In this document: one piece after another, positions 26,283 through 35,462 of the stretch | How the letters are laid out: every line of letters starts with the position of its first letter | How positions within the stretch are numbered: position 1 is the stretch's first letter | Origin: Pseudomonas mandelii | Lineage (GTDB): Bacteria; Pseudomonadota; Gammaproteobacteria; Pseudomonadales; Pseudomonadaceae | Direction of reading: 5' to 3' | Assembly: GCF_900106065.1 (NCBI RefSeq) | Contig: NZ_LT629796.1 | Span: 6,672,501 to 6,736,500 of the forward strand | Length of the DNA stretch: 64,000 bases | Notes under the pieces: model-generated | The model's input: only the letters and a program-made list of their open reading frames with translations | What the model was told of the DNA's origin: nothing | Database searches by the model: none | Translations under genes and position numbers: made by a program

Positions 26283-27218
26283 TCAATGCCTGGCCATCAA
26301 CCCATGTAACACCCCGACCCTTAAACCCGCTTCCGAAGGCGTCATTTGCGACAGGCCAAAAACCTTGAACGCGGCCAGCATGACCACCAGTCCGCCAGGC
26401 AAGCTATTCAGGCGATGGGGTTGCAAACCCGCCAGCCTGAGTTGATTGACCTGCCCCGCTTCAAGCAGGCGCAACGACAGGCGCAGCAGGCCGCCGTAGG
26501 TGATTCCGCCTTGGTCATCATCGTTCAAGCCGTTGGCCTTGAGGACTTTGGCGAGCATCCGCGCGGTGCCTGAAGAGCCGATGGCCTGCTGCCAACCCAG
26601 CGCCCGGTAACGATGTGCGACCTTTTCAAACTGCACCGTAGCGACGCGCTCGGCTTCCAGCAGGCCCTGAGCCGTAATGCAGCCTCCGTGAAAATAACGC
26701 ATGCCAAAAGTGCTGCTGCCAATGGCAATGCTTTCGGTCAACAGGGGCTGTGCGCCCTGCCCCAGAATCAACTCGGTGGAGCCGCCGCCAATGTCCACCA
26801 CGAGCCGCATACTCGCGGCACTCGGTGTCGTGTGGGCAACCCCGGCATACACCAGCCGGGCTTCTTCATGCCCGGAGATCACGTCAATCCGAAACCCCAG
26901 GTGACGCTCGGCGCTGGTCAAAAACAACTGGGCATTGTCGGCTTCGCGCACCGCGCTGGTCGCCACGGCCCGCACCCGTCCGGCCTCGAAGCCGCGCAGC
27001 TTTTTGCCGAATCGCGCGAGCGCCTGCCACCCTCGATCCAACGCCAACTCATCCAGCGCGCCGCCCTGGAATCCTTCCGCCAAACGGACGGGCTCGCGCA
27101 GGGTTTTGACTTCCTGGATCACAATCTGCTGGTTGCGTCTGACCGACTGGCCAATCATCAGGCGAAACGCATTGGAGCCCAGGTCAATGGCCGCAAACAG
27201 AGAGGCGTTCCCTTTCAT
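26283..27218 (-). CDS. Ppx/GppA-family phosphatase
   Basis: A 311-residue protein with the actin-like ATPase/phosphatase fold of exopolyphosphatase/guanosine pentaphosphatase: AAIDLGSNAFRLMIG (phosphate 1), ISGHEEARLVYAGV, VVDIGGGSTELILG (phosphate 2) and IAIGSSTFGMRYF. It is shorter than canonical Ppx/GppA (about 500) because it lacks the C-terminal HD-like domain, which is normal for one group of GppA homologues. It may hydrolyse polyphosphate or pppGpp. Confidence 0.9.
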   Translation of the reverse strand: MKGNASLFAAIDLGSNAFRLMIGQSVRRNQQIVIQEVKTLREPVRLAEGFQGGALDELALDRGWQALARFGKKLRGFEAGRVRAVATSAVREADNAQLFLTSAERHLGFRIDVISGHEEARLVYAGVAHTTPSAASMRLVVDIGGGSTELILGQGAQPLLTESIAIGSSTFGMRYFHGGCITAQGLLEAERVATVQFEKVAHRYRALGWQQAIGSSGTARMLAKVLKANGLNDDDQGGITYGGLLRLSLRLLEAGQVNQLRLAGLQPHRLNSLPGGLVVMLAAFKVFGLSQMTPSEAGLRVGVLHGLMARH

Positions 27219-27499
27219 GGTGGGGATTCCTGGCAGATTCATCAGCCCGCGGGCGGGTGCGCTGGGTATTGAAGATGGTTTGTGATGATCCTGCCATGCC
27301 TTAGGTGACACCAAGATGACACCGCCCCCCCCTGCGTCGCTGTGTATCACAGTGTGTACGGCTACCCTCTTGATACATGCGTTTTCACCGGGCCTGCGTT
27401 TCGACACAGGCCAGATACGTCGCCGCGTTCAAATGTTTTCAAGGTTTCAAGGGGCTCAGCCAGAACCCCTGGCCAACGCCTTGCAACGGAGACATCACC

Positions 27500-28564
27500 A
27501 TGAAGATGGCAATGCAGAACAAAACCGGCATGACTCGTCGCCACCTGGTCAGCTCGTCGATCCTGGCATTCGCCCTGTTCGGCGCGCTCGGTGCGGCCCA
27601 CGCACAAACGAGCGCCACCGTGCAGCCGGCGGCGGTCAAGGCCGACGCCGCTCAGGCCACACCCTCCCCGTTCGGCCCGCTGAAGCACATCAAGGCAGGG
27701 CTGCTGAACGTGGCCTACGCCGAAACAGGCCCGGCTGATGGTCCGGTGGTGATCCTTCTGCACGGCTGGCCGTATGACATTCACAGCTATGACGAAGTCG
27801 CCCCGCTGCTTGCAGCGAAGGGCTATCGCGTGCTGATGCCGTATGCGCGTGGTTATGGCGATACGCATTTCCTGTCCGATAAAACCCTTCGCAACGGCCA
27901 ACCGGCCGCATTGGCCAGTGACGTCATTGATTTCATGGATGCGCTGAAGATCAAACAAGCGGTGCTCGGTGGCTATGACTGGGGCGCGCGTTCCGCCGGC
28001 ATCGTCTCGGCGCTGTGGCCAGAGCGGGTCAAGGCGCTGGTTTCGGTCAGCGGCTATCTGATCGGTAATCAGGCGGCCGGCAAGAACCCGCTGCCACCCA
28101 AGGCCGAATTGCAGTGGTGGTACCAGTTTTACTTCGCCACCGACCGTGGTCGTGCCGGGTACGAGAAAAACACTCATGATTTTGCCAAGCTGATCTGGCA
28201 ACTGGCCTCGCCAAAATGGGCGTTCGATGACGCCACGTTTGACCGCAGCGCCAAGGCCCTGGACAACCCCGACCACGTCGAGATCACCGTCTTCAATTAC
28301 CGCTGGCGCCTGGGCATGGTCCAGGGCGAGCCTCAATACGAGGCGCTCGAACAGAAACTGGCCACGGCGCCCTCCATCAGCGTGCCGACCATCACCCTTG
28401 AAGGCGATGCCAACGGTGCGCCGCACCCAGCCCCCGAGGATTACGCCAAGCGCTTCACCGGCAAATACGAGTTCCGGCTGATCAGCGGCGGCATCGGTCA
28501 CAACTTGCCGCAGGAAGATCCACAGGCGTTCGCCAAGGCGGTGATTGATGCTGATCACCTTTGA
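27500..28564 (+). CDS. Exported alpha/beta hydrolase, epoxide-hydrolase-like (Asp nucleophile)
   Basis: A 354-residue protein. The N-terminus has a Tat-like TRRHLVSS followed by a hydrophobic stretch ending at AHA. The oxyanion region HGWP (88-91) and GGYDWGARSAG with D160 as nucleophile place it with epoxide hydrolases/haloalkane dehalogenases, not serine hydrolases. The general base is likely the His in GIGHNLPQ. Annotations as generic alpha/beta hydrolase would miss the Asp nucleophile. GGAG precedes the ATG at 27500. The substrate is unknown. A terminator follows at 28594. Confidence 0.85.
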   Translation: MKMAMQNKTGMTRRHLVSSSILAFALFGALGAAHAQTSATVQPAAVKADAAQATPSPFGPLKHIKAGLLNVAYAETGPADGPVVILLHGWPYDIHSYDEVAPLLAAKGYRVLMPYARGYGDTHFLSDKTLRNGQPAALASDVIDFMDALKIKQAVLGGYDWGARSAGIVSALWPERVKALVSVSGYLIGNQAAGKNPLPPKAELQWWYQFYFATDRGRAGYEKNTHDFAKLIWQLASPKWAFDDATFDRSAKALDNPDHVEITVFNYRWRLGMVQGEPQYEALEQKLATAPSISVPTITLEGDANGAPHPAPEDYAKRFTGKYEFRLISGGIGHNLPQEDPQAFAKAVIDADHL

Positions 28565-28593
28565 GGCCGATCTGAAATAGTCCTTTCACAACG

Positions 28594-28621
28594 ACGGCTC
28601 GTTTGATCAACGAGCCGTTTT
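28594..28621 (+). terminator. Rho-independent terminator after the alpha/beta hydrolase gene
   Basis: Ten-base arms ACGGCTCGTT / AACGAGCCGT with a five-base loop, then a short T-run (TTT). It lies between the hydrolase gene and the convergent phosphoesterase gene. Confidence 0.8.
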
Positions 28622-28657
28622 ATGTTGGAAAAAATTCCGCCGACCCCGTTCTGAACA

Positions 28658-29116
28658 TCATTCCAGCAAAGACACCAGACGCGGCTCCAGGGACGTTTCG
28701 AACACATCCAGCAGCGCCAGCGTCACCGGCAGCTTGAAACGCCGCCGCCCCGCACTGCCGGGATTGAGGTAAAGCCGGTCGCCACGCCACTCTATCCGTG
28801 GCTTGTGCGAATGACCGGTGATCACCAGCTTGATGGCTGAGTCGAGCGCGGCCGGGACATCGGCGACGTCATGCACCAGCAGCGTTTCCCATCCGTCGAG
28901 ATCAAAACGAAGAAGGTCAGGAAGTTTTTCTGCCCACGGGGCGTCCAGGTCATTATTCCCGCGGACAACGTACAGCGCGGCGATAGCCTTGAGTTGATCG
29001 AGAATGTCGGCGTTGCCGATGTCGCCCGCGTGAATGATCCGCTCACAACCCGCCAGGGCAGCCAGGGCTTCGGCACGGAGCAAGCCGTGAGTATCGGAAA
29101 TCACACCAACTTTCAT
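28658..29116 (-). CDS. YfcE-like metallophosphoesterase
   Basis: A 152-residue single-domain phosphoesterase of the YfcE/MJ0936 type. The metal-binding motifs are in order: SDTHG (7-11), GDIGN, GNND, and GHSH near the C-terminus. The ATG start at MKVGVISDTHG is canonical. It hydrolyses small phosphoesters in vitro in relatives; the physiological substrate is not known. Confidence 0.92.
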   Translation of the reverse strand: MKVGVISDTHGLLRAEALAALAGCERIIHAGDIGNADILDQLKAIAALYVVRGNNDLDAPWAEKLPDLLRFDLDGWETLLVHDVADVPAALDSAIKLVITGHSHKPRIEWRGDRLYLNPGSAGRRRFKLPVTLALLDVFETSLEPRLVSLLE

Positions 29117-29135
29117 GCGCCGCTCCAGATCAGGT

Positions 29136-29726
29136 TCAAGGATGAGTGACAGCTCCGTCCCGCAACGTCCGCCTGACCTCAGCCTGTATGGCATAAGCCG
29201 GCGCCTCCACCGCATTGAAATCTTGTGTATACCGCTGGGCAAATCCTTCTACCCCCCATTCCTGAAACTGCTGCACATGCTTGAGCTCGTGAGCCCAGAG
29301 CACGATGTTCTGCTCTGCGCTTTCAGCATCCCGGAAGAGGATGATGTCGATCAGCGTCACGGCACCGACATCGGGGTTTTGCAGCATGGCAGTGGCGGCG
29401 TTGAACTGGCCGCTATCGCTGACTTTGTAGCGCGCGGCATCGAGGACGACGGGATCGTACCAGCGCAGCAATTGCTCCCGGATGTGCGGTGGAATGGGTT
29501 GCAGGCCGGTGACGGCGGCGTCGGCGCGGGCCTGGGTCAGCCACAGCGCCAAGGCTGGCGCGGCGATCTGGTAAAGGTCATCCGTCAGTCCCATATCTGG
29601 CAGGCAGATGCAGCCGTCCAGGCACACTTGCTTCTCGCCAGCCGGGCAGGCGCCGGTCTGGGCTGGCACTTCAAGCGTCAGGCAAAGAACAACAAGCGCC
29701 ACCAGGCGCGTGATGATGGACGGCAT
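29136..29726 (-). CDS. Exported HExxH-containing protein (DUF4157-like)
   Basis: A 196-residue protein with a signal peptide (about 1-22, ending VPAQ) and a small Cys-rich N-terminal segment (ACPAGEKQVCLDGCICL). It contains WAHELKHVQQF, an HELKH zinc-binding site followed by a helical QEWGVEGFAQRY segment; this resembles DUF4157-type zinc-peptidase-like domains. Start chosen at MPSIITRLV. Whether it cuts proteins is unknown. Confidence 0.7.
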   Translation of the reverse strand: MPSIITRLVALVVLCLTLEVPAQTGACPAGEKQVCLDGCICLPDMGLTDDLYQIAAPALALWLTQARADAAVTGLQPIPPHIREQLLRWYDPVVLDAARYKVSDSGQFNAATAMLQNPDVGAVTLIDIILFRDAESAEQNIVLWAHELKHVQQFQEWGVEGFAQRYTQDFNAVEAPAYAIQAEVRRTLRDGAVTHP

Positions 29727-29816
29727 TGGACGCTCCAGGGACGGATGCGGCGCTAACAGTGAATCGGCGTGTCGGCAAAACATCGCTGGACACGACAGAC
29801 CACTGTTTCCTGCAAC

Positions 29817-29981
29817 TCACTCGCTCTCAGAGGAAGTGGTGGGGTCGAGAGTGGATTCAGCCGCGAGCTTCAATCGATCAGCCTTGCTGATGTATTTAGA
29901 CTTGCTTGCCGGTGCCAGTTTGGCACTGGCTTTTTTGGCATGCGCCTTTAATAGCTGCTTGATTTTTTTTTGACGATTCAT
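29817..29981 (-). CDS. Small lysine-rich DUF2986 protein
   Basis: A 54-residue basic protein, too short for usual ORF cut-offs. It starts MNRQKKIKQLLKAHAKKA, then KLAPASKSKYISKADRLKLAAE, and ends with an acidic/serine tail. This matches the DUF2986 pattern (MNR-KKI...KYISKAER-KLA). There is a conspicuous A9 run inside codons 4-7. Function is unknown. Confidence 0.8.
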   Translation of the reverse strand: MNRQKKIKQLLKAHAKKASAKLAPASKSKYISKADRLKLAAESTLDPTTSSESE

Positions 29982-30160
29982 GGTTTTCCACTCGGTGTGT
30001 CAGCGCCCGAATGATATCAGCTTAAATGGCCGGACCCGATCCCCGGGGGGCGCGCAGGGTGCACAACGCGGGCAATTGACGACAAATCGCAGGCGCTGGC
30101 AGAACCGCCCGCCACCGAACGCCTGCCACCGCCGCAATCAGTCCAAGGCTGCGAAAAGCA

Positions 30161-31297
30161 CTACCCCAGGGAATAGGCGGGGAAATCCGTATAACCGACC
30201 TCGCCGCGGCGGGTGTAATACGCTGATCGGTCCGCTTCGGCTAACGGCCAGCCGTGCTTGAGACGCTCTGCAAGGTCCGGGTTGGCGATAAAGGGTCTGC
30301 CGAAGGCAATTAAGTCCACCAACCCGGTGTCGAGCGCAGCCTGCGCGCTGTTGCGATCAGTGAACCCGCCACACCAGATGATTGCGCCAGGGAACGCGGC
30401 CCGAACCTTGGCCAGCAGAGCGTGGTCGAGGTGGTTCGATTTGAACTCGGCCAACTCCATGTTTTCCTCAGGCATCAGCTCGTAGACCAGGTGCAGATAG
30501 GCGACGCCGAGACGACCCAGACGCTCAGCCACGTACAGCAAGGTTTCCTCGGTCAGCGGGTCCGCCGGAATACCGTTGAACTTGCCAAACGGCGACAGGC
30601 GCACACCCACACGCCCCGGCCCCCACTCACGCACCGCCGCTTCAACGACTTCCAGCAGGAACCGTGTACGGTTTTCCAAGCTGCCGCCTCCATATGAATC
30701 GGTGCGCGTATTGAGCACCGAGTTCATGAACTGCTCGACCAGATAGCCATTGGCACCATGGATTTCGACACCGTCAAACCCGGCCTCCCGGGCGTGGATG
30801 CACTCTTGTGTAAACGTGTCGACCAATGCCATCACCTCCTCTGACGTCAGGCGCCGAGGCTGGCCCGCCGGGATGTGGTCCAACTTGCCATCCGGGCCGT
30901 GAGCGAACACTTGCGACTCAGCCCTTTCGTCGGTCACGCCCCAAGGCGCCTCGCCGTTCGGCATGAGCGATGGATGGGCCATCCGGCCGACGTGCCACAG
31001 TTGCAGAAATATCGTGCCGCCGTTGCGGTGAACCTGATCGGTCACCAGGCTCCAGCCTTGCCGTTGGGCTGGCGTGTAGATACCGGGTGTCATGGCGTAG
31101 CCATTGCTGGAAGGCGCAACGTCCGTTGCCTCGGCGACGATCAGGCCGGCACTGGCTCGCTGCCCGTAATAGGTGGCCATCAATTCATTGGGGACGTCAC
31201 CCTCGGACGTCCGCGTGCGCGTCATGGGCGCCATGACGATACGGTTTTTCAGTCTGAGGGTGCCGCCAACCAACTGAGATTCAAACAGGTCTATCAT
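30161..31297 (-). CDS. Old Yellow Enzyme-family NADH:flavin oxidoreductase
   Basis: A 378-residue FMN enzyme, NemA-like. The start MIDLFESQLVGGTLRLKNRIVMAPMTR is standard, WHVGRMAHPS follows, and EIHGANGYLVEQFMN has the H-x-x-N ligand pair of OYE. GAAGGAA lies six bases before the ATG. It probably reduces electrophilic alkenes or nitro compounds. It is divergent from an HxlR-type regulator 91 bp away, the usual arrangement for electrophile-responsive control. Confidence 0.94.
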   Translation of the reverse strand: MIDLFESQLVGGTLRLKNRIVMAPMTRTRTSEGDVPNELMATYYGQRASAGLIVAEATDVAPSSNGYAMTPGIYTPAQRQGWSLVTDQVHRNGGTIFLQLWHVGRMAHPSLMPNGEAPWGVTDERAESQVFAHGPDGKLDHIPAGQPRRLTSEEVMALVDTFTQECIHAREAGFDGVEIHGANGYLVEQFMNSVLNTRTDSYGGGSLENRTRFLLEVVEAAVREWGPGRVGVRLSPFGKFNGIPADPLTEETLLYVAERLGRLGVAYLHLVYELMPEENMELAEFKSNHLDHALLAKVRAAFPGAIIWCGGFTDRNSAQAALDTGLVDLIAFGRPFIANPDLAERLKHGWPLAEADRSAYYTRRGEVGYTDFPAYSLG

Positions 31298-31387
31298 TGG
31301 GCTTCCTTCGGGTCGGATCTGATCGGAAGGAAAGCGTACTGTTCCTAAATCGGGCCTATCTACCCACCGTTTAGTCAGTGGTACCCA

Positions 31388-31786
31388 ATGAAGACAATCA
31401 ATAGACTGCCGGGCTTGCCGATCGAGCGCACGCTGGCTGTGCTCTCCGGGCGCTGGAAGGGAGTCATCCTTCATGTGCTGCTGGACGGACCGCAACGCAC
31501 CTGTGATCTGGAGAAGCGCATCGTCGGCGTTTCACAGAAGGTGTTGATCGAGCAACTGCGAGCGCTTGAGGAACACGGGATGGTGAGCCGGCAACCCAGC
31601 GCCCGGGATCGTCAGGGGGTCGAATACCTGCTCACCCCGCTGGGCGAAAGCCTGCGGCCCATCCTCGAATTGTTGATCGAATGGGGCGTCCATCACGCGA
31701 TGGAACTCGACGAGGCCGATCGGCTGTTGCCCTGCGAGGCAGTTGTTCGAGATCGCATTATCCGATCAGAGAATGAGAATGCCTGA
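31388..31786 (+). CDS. HxlR-family transcriptional regulator
   Basis: A 132-residue winged-helix protein with the HxlR core: AVLSGRWKGVILHVLLDGPQRTCDLEKRI, VSQKVLIEQLRALEEHGMVSR and YLLTPLGESLRPIL. The usual N-terminal Cys (near residue 10-15) is absent; a Cys sits in TCDLE instead. It is divergent from the OYE gene and most likely represses it. Its 3' end overlaps the remnant metallo-beta-lactamase-fold gene on the other strand by about 20 bp. Confidence 0.88.
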   Translation: MKTINRLPGLPIERTLAVLSGRWKGVILHVLLDGPQRTCDLEKRIVGVSQKVLIEQLRALEEHGMVSRQPSARDRQGVEYLLTPLGESLRPILELLIEWGVHHAMELDEADRLLPCEAVVRDRIIRSENENA

Positions 31787-32266
31787 CTGGGTGCCCGACA
31801 TCGCGTCGTGCTGATACGCATTGGGCCAGGTTAGCGCTGGCCCGGTAAAAGTTGTGCCCCCCGGAGTGTGGCCGCCGGTCAGCTTGACGACCACGCCCGG
31901 TGCCACCTCATATTCGTCTTCGAACGTCTTCAGCTGGTTGTGGAAGGCATCCATGAACTGCTGGGCCGTGGACCGCAAAACGTCGGGCACCGGCGTCGGC
32001 ATGGTGGTTTGGGTGAAGTCGGGAGTCGCCCAGAAATCGACCTCGGTCGCCGAAACGTGAATTCGCACATCAGGACGCAACCGGTTCTTCACCTTATCGA
32101 CGAGCAGCCCGCCAATATGGTCCATGTGCATGTGGGTGATCACCACGTCGGTCACCGACGCCAGGTCGATGCCGGCCGACTCCAGACGCTTGGGGAACTG
32201 CCCGGCCCGCGGAAAGCCGGGGAACTGCCCACCCAGCCCAGCGTCGACCAGGATGGCTCTACGAAG
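31766..32266 (-). pseudogene. Truncated metallo-beta-lactamase-fold hydrolase
   Basis: The open frame reads RRAILVDAGLGGQFPGF, then ...SAGIDLASVTDVVITHMHMDHIGG (the HxHxDH zinc motif) and GVVVKLTGGHTPGGTTF. It therefore has the first two metal motifs of an MBL hydrolase. It lacks the N-terminal about 60-90 residues (a stop codon lies at 32267-32269, just before the acyltransferase gene) and ends abruptly after AYQHDAM. The length is about 167 codons against about 300 in the family. No good start exists except an internal GTG at 32155. I call it a fragment left by a rearrangement that brought in the adjacent acyltransferase or deleted DNA between them. Confidence 0.75.
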
Positions 32267-32275
32267 TCACACGCA

Positions 32276-33274
32276 CTAAGCCACCTTTTCGCCGCCTCGC
32301 CGTTTACCCACGCTGAACCTCGCGCCCGCCCGAAGCGCATGGCGGAGTTTCAGCGCCGGCCGTTCGATGCTGTAGTACGAAACGCAACTCAACCCGAACG
32401 ACAGGATCAGAACGGCGGCAACGATGTGCGCGTCGTAGGCAACCGGCCAGAAAGCACGCAGGAAGTACATCACCACAAAGTGATTCAAAAACACGCCATA
32501 GCTGATGTCCCCGAGGAATTCGTCAACCCGGTGAAACTTGAGTTTCGTCAGCACGTACACGGCCGGGATGCCTAAGGCGATGCCCGCCGTCACCTCCGCG
32601 TTAAACGGCCGACGCTCAATCAGTCCCGCTTCGATGGCCGCAAACATCAAGGCAGCCACCACGGCAGTGCCGGCAGCGATCGCTAAACCCTTCGCCTGCG
32701 GTTTGTACAGGTAGCTGCCGCACAGGAACATGAACAAGACGCCCGGCAACAGGCGATAGCCGTACACATCGGTGTTGAGGAAACCAAGACACGCAGTCAT
32801 AAATACGGCGACAGACAAGACAAACGCAACGCCCCTCGCCTTGTAGATCAACAGGAATGGAATCACCAGGTAGAAACACATCTCCAGCCCCAGAGACCAG
32901 GCCGGCGGCAGAATCAGCGGCCCGGCGAGCCCGAACATGTAGAAGCCGAGGGGCACCATCGTGAGGCTCGCCGCGATGTTCCCGAGCGTCAGCTCGGCGG
33001 CTTGAGGCGTGCCGGGCAGCAGGCAATAAATCACGGCGCACGATGCCAGGAAGTAGAACAGGAATTGAGGGTAAAGCCTCAAGGCCCTGTCCATGTAGAA
33101 CAGCCCGATTTTCTGCGGCGCCTTGTAATTGCGCTCAATGAGCGAGGTCATTACAAAGCCGCTGATGATCAGAAAGGAAATCACGGCAACCACGCCAGGG
33201 TTAAGCCCCGCGAACGTTTTGCCCATATGAGAAACGGCCACAAGAATAGCCAACAGCAAACGATAAGCGCCCAC
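32276..33274 (-). CDS. Membrane acyltransferase (acyltransferase-3 / OafA-like)
   Basis: A 332-residue integral membrane protein with about ten helices. It begins MGAYRLLLAILVAVSHMGKT, where the His at 16 is the expected catalytic residue of the family. FYMDRALRLYPQF is the Arg/Tyr-rich loop typical of OafA/NodX, and GDISYGVFLNH is a late conserved segment. The GTG start has AGGAG seven bases upstream. It would O-acylate a sugar in LPS, exopolysaccharide or a secondary metabolite; no such pathway is adjacent. Confidence 0.87.
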   Translation of the reverse strand: MGAYRLLLAILVAVSHMGKTFAGLNPGVVAVISFLIISGFVMTSLIERNYKAPQKIGLFYMDRALRLYPQFLFYFLASCAVIYCLLPGTPQAAELTLGNIAASLTMVPLGFYMFGLAGPLILPPAWSLGLEMCFYLVIPFLLIYKARGVAFVLSVAVFMTACLGFLNTDVYGYRLLPGVLFMFLCGSYLYKPQAKGLAIAAGTAVVAALMFAAIEAGLIERRPFNAEVTAGIALGIPAVYVLTKLKFHRVDEFLGDISYGVFLNHFVVMYFLRAFWPVAYDAHIVAAVLILSFGLSCVSYYSIERPALKLRHALRAGARFSVGKRRGGEKVA

Positions 33275-33427
33275 TTACACTCCTGACGTCCTTGTATTTA
33301 TGGCGCGTAAACTACGATGCTTTGCGTCCTGAGAACAGGATTATTTCGTGCTGCGGGAACCTGTTTACATTCGTGTGAGATCGACCAGGCAATCCGTGCC
33401 GTATGGCGATTCGAATTGGTCCTGACA

Positions 33428-33468
33428 AAAAAAAGCCCCGCGACCGAAAGGCGGTGCGGGGCAAAAAA
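33428..33468. terminator. Bidirectional Rho-independent terminator
   Basis: GC-rich stem GCCCCGC / GCGGGGC with an inner CGACCGAAAGGCGGT loop, flanked by A8 on the left and A6 on the right. It therefore terminates the minus-strand lipoprotein gene that ends at 33523. Confidence 0.8.
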
Positions 33469-33522
33469 TTGGTTGGTTGCGGCCAACCAAAGGAGCGCTT
33501 GAAAAACGTTTACGGGCCGGGG

Positions 33523-33864
33523 TCAGATGCAATCCTGGGCGGCGCGTCCGAAACTCGACGGCAGGAAGTTCGAGGCCAGCAAGTGCCGCTCGTAGATGAA
33601 CACCTTGCCGCCACTGCCGGACTTGTAGGCTTCCAGCACGTTGTCCGCAGAGACTTTGCTCGGCACCACGATCCGGTAGCTGCGCTGGGTCTGCGAGACG
33701 GTCGGGCTCAACGCACTGCCCTGCAATTTCGGTACGACGCAGTCGGCGTATTGCGCAGGTGTCTTACTGGTCTGCAGGGTCAGCGTCGGGTCGTTCGGTG
33801 CAGAAGCGCAACCGGCGAGCAATAAAGAGGCAAACGCCATGGCAGGCACAAATAAAGGGCGCAT
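33523..33864 (-). CDS. Small lipoprotein
   Basis: A 113-residue protein with lipobox LAGC (about 16-19) and a mature part with a Cys near each end (YADCVVPKL and AAQDCI), perhaps disulfide-bonded. Start at MRPLFVPAM because AGGA is eight bases upstream; another ATG three codons before is too close. A terminator lies just downstream. Function unknown; related small lipoproteins are common in Pseudomonas. Confidence 0.78.
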   Translation of the reverse strand: MRPLFVPAMAFASLLLAGCASAPNDPTLTLQTSKTPAQYADCVVPKLQGSALSPTVSQTQRSYRIVVPSKVSADNVLEAYKSGSGGKVFIYERHLLASNFLPSSFGRAAQDCI

Positions 33865-34071
33865 GGATGTCATCCTGAAAATAAAAAGTCCGGTTCATCG
33901 CGTGACGGGTCAGCGTCACGGGCTGTGTTCGATGGGGGCGATTTTCCGGTGATTACTGACAAAGCAGAACTTGTCTTTCGTGATTGTCACTATTACCTCA
34001 CGCAATAGTTGCGCGCCGTGCAGACTCGTACACACTCAATCACAACCGAAATACATTGATGAGGCCTCTCC

Positions 34072-34320
34072 TTGAGAACGTTTGACCTGATCCGCGACGC
34101 CGTCCTGCCCGAGTTCCGTGACCGGGTGGCCGAGTACTTGATCCAGTACGAAACTGTACTGCTGTGCGAAAACCCGCCCGACCGGGAGTTAACCCGTGCC
34201 ACCGCCAACCAGCTGCGTGGTTATTTGCGCGGGCTGAACACCACGCGGGTGTTGGGCATGGCTGATTGGGAGGAGCTGGATCGGCGGGTGGTGGATACAT
34301 GGCTAGCGCCCGACCAATGA
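34072..34320 (+). CDS. Small hypothetical protein
   Basis: An 82-residue charged protein starting at TTG, with GAGG seven bases upstream. It reads LRTFDLIRDAVLPEFRDRVAEYLIQYETVLL..., amphipathic helices, no known domain. No ATG in frame would give a longer product. Function unknown. Confidence 0.6.
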   Translation: MRTFDLIRDAVLPEFRDRVAEYLIQYETVLLCENPPDRELTRATANQLRGYLRGLNTTRVLGMADWEELDRRVVDTWLAPDQ

Positions 34321-34455
34321 CAGCGGGTCCAGACTCCGGTCTCGGTCGATGAGACGGTTCACCCGTTGGTGGATCATCTAGTGGGGTAATCGCGCTACGC
34401 CCTGCTGGGTATGTCCAACAGGATCATGGTGGCGAAAATCAAGGCGAACCGGGTT
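34321..34455. other. Short intergenic sequence
   Basis: 135 bp between the small hypothetical gene and the VOC remnant. I see no gene, repeat or terminator in it. Confidence 0.4.
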
Positions 34456-34650
34456 TTAATCGGGACTGAAGCAATAGGCCGCCAGTTTGTTGCCGTCCAG
34501 ATCACGGGCATAGGCAGCGTAGGCATTCACAGGTACCGCCAGCGGCCAAAGCGGCTGCATGGAATGCGTCGATGGCGGCACGGGGCGGCGCTTCGAAACT
34601 GATGGTCACTCCATTACCGACGCTGGCAGGTGCGTCGTTCGCCGATATCA
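34456..34650 (-). pseudogene. Remnant of a VOC/glyoxalase gene (C-terminal half, frameshifted)
   Basis: Two reading frames together give a VOC C-terminus: GNGVTISFEAPPRAAIDAFH...LAAGGT in one frame, then AYAAYARDLDGNKLAAYC followed by a stop in another. The frame changes at about 34530-34560, and there is no N-terminal half. A dead gene. Confidence 0.65.
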
Positions 34651-35462
34651 GAACAAAGAAGGACGGTGCCCTCTCGCCCCATATGCACCACTGGCTTGAT
34701 GAAAGCGTTAACGGCGTAAAAACCGGTCTTTTTTTGCCCCATCCAAAGGGCTTTAAGAGCTTGCTGAGCGGTTTTAACTGTTCGTGGAAACGTCACGGAC
34801 TTGATCAGTTTGCGAAACGTCAGCACGGTCTCCTGGCGTCGATGTAGAAAACCAAATCTGACGTTTTTACACACTCTCGGCCAGAAGCTGCCGGTCAAAA
34901 GTACAGAAAACAAATCTGTCCCTTTCTTCTTTCTGGCCGGTTGCCTGACCGGATTGCGGGTTACGCGGGATGGTCACGTTGTGGCTGAAGGCCTTCTGGA
35001 CGCAATTCGACGCAGAGTCCTTCGCAGCCGCCAATTGCCAGCAGGTCTGTTCGATCAGTGAGACACATTCGCTCCATGGCGGAGCAGGCCTGCCTGGAAT
35101 CAAGCCCGGACGTACTGCTCAGTACCTGAACCACACAGTCCGTGTTGGATCGCCCGCGCTTGCGTGGCGCCGATCCGGGTCAATTTTCATATTGAGCATC
35201 ATCTGATGGCGTCAGCGCCCTATTTCCGCTTGCCTAAATTGCATGCACTTTAGCGCCAGCGCGGCATCGTGCCGCAACCACCCACCTACTTGCAGGTGCT
35301 CAAGCGTGTGAGCATGCGAGCTCACAACGTCTGATTGATAAACCGGGGGGATTCAGGGATTTAACGGGCTATAAAAGTAGACGTTCAAGAACGCACAGCG
35401 ACGTTATTGAGCTATACCCAATAGTCCCCCCACCGCACTACTTCCAATATTGGAGGTTGGCA
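34651..35462. other. Gene-poor stretch
   Basis: About 800 bp without a gene I can support. A 99-codon minus-strand frame (34614-34913) has no recognisable domain. At about 34872-34900 there is a sequence (CTCGGCCAGAAGCTGCCGGTCAAAAG) that loosely resembles the TTTTGGCCGA repeats at 40381, 44622 and 45177. Otherwise I see nothing. Confidence 0.4.

Noticed and set aside
34614..34913. A 99-codon minus-strand frame.
   Set aside because: It overlaps the VOC remnant, has no domain, and the region looks decayed.
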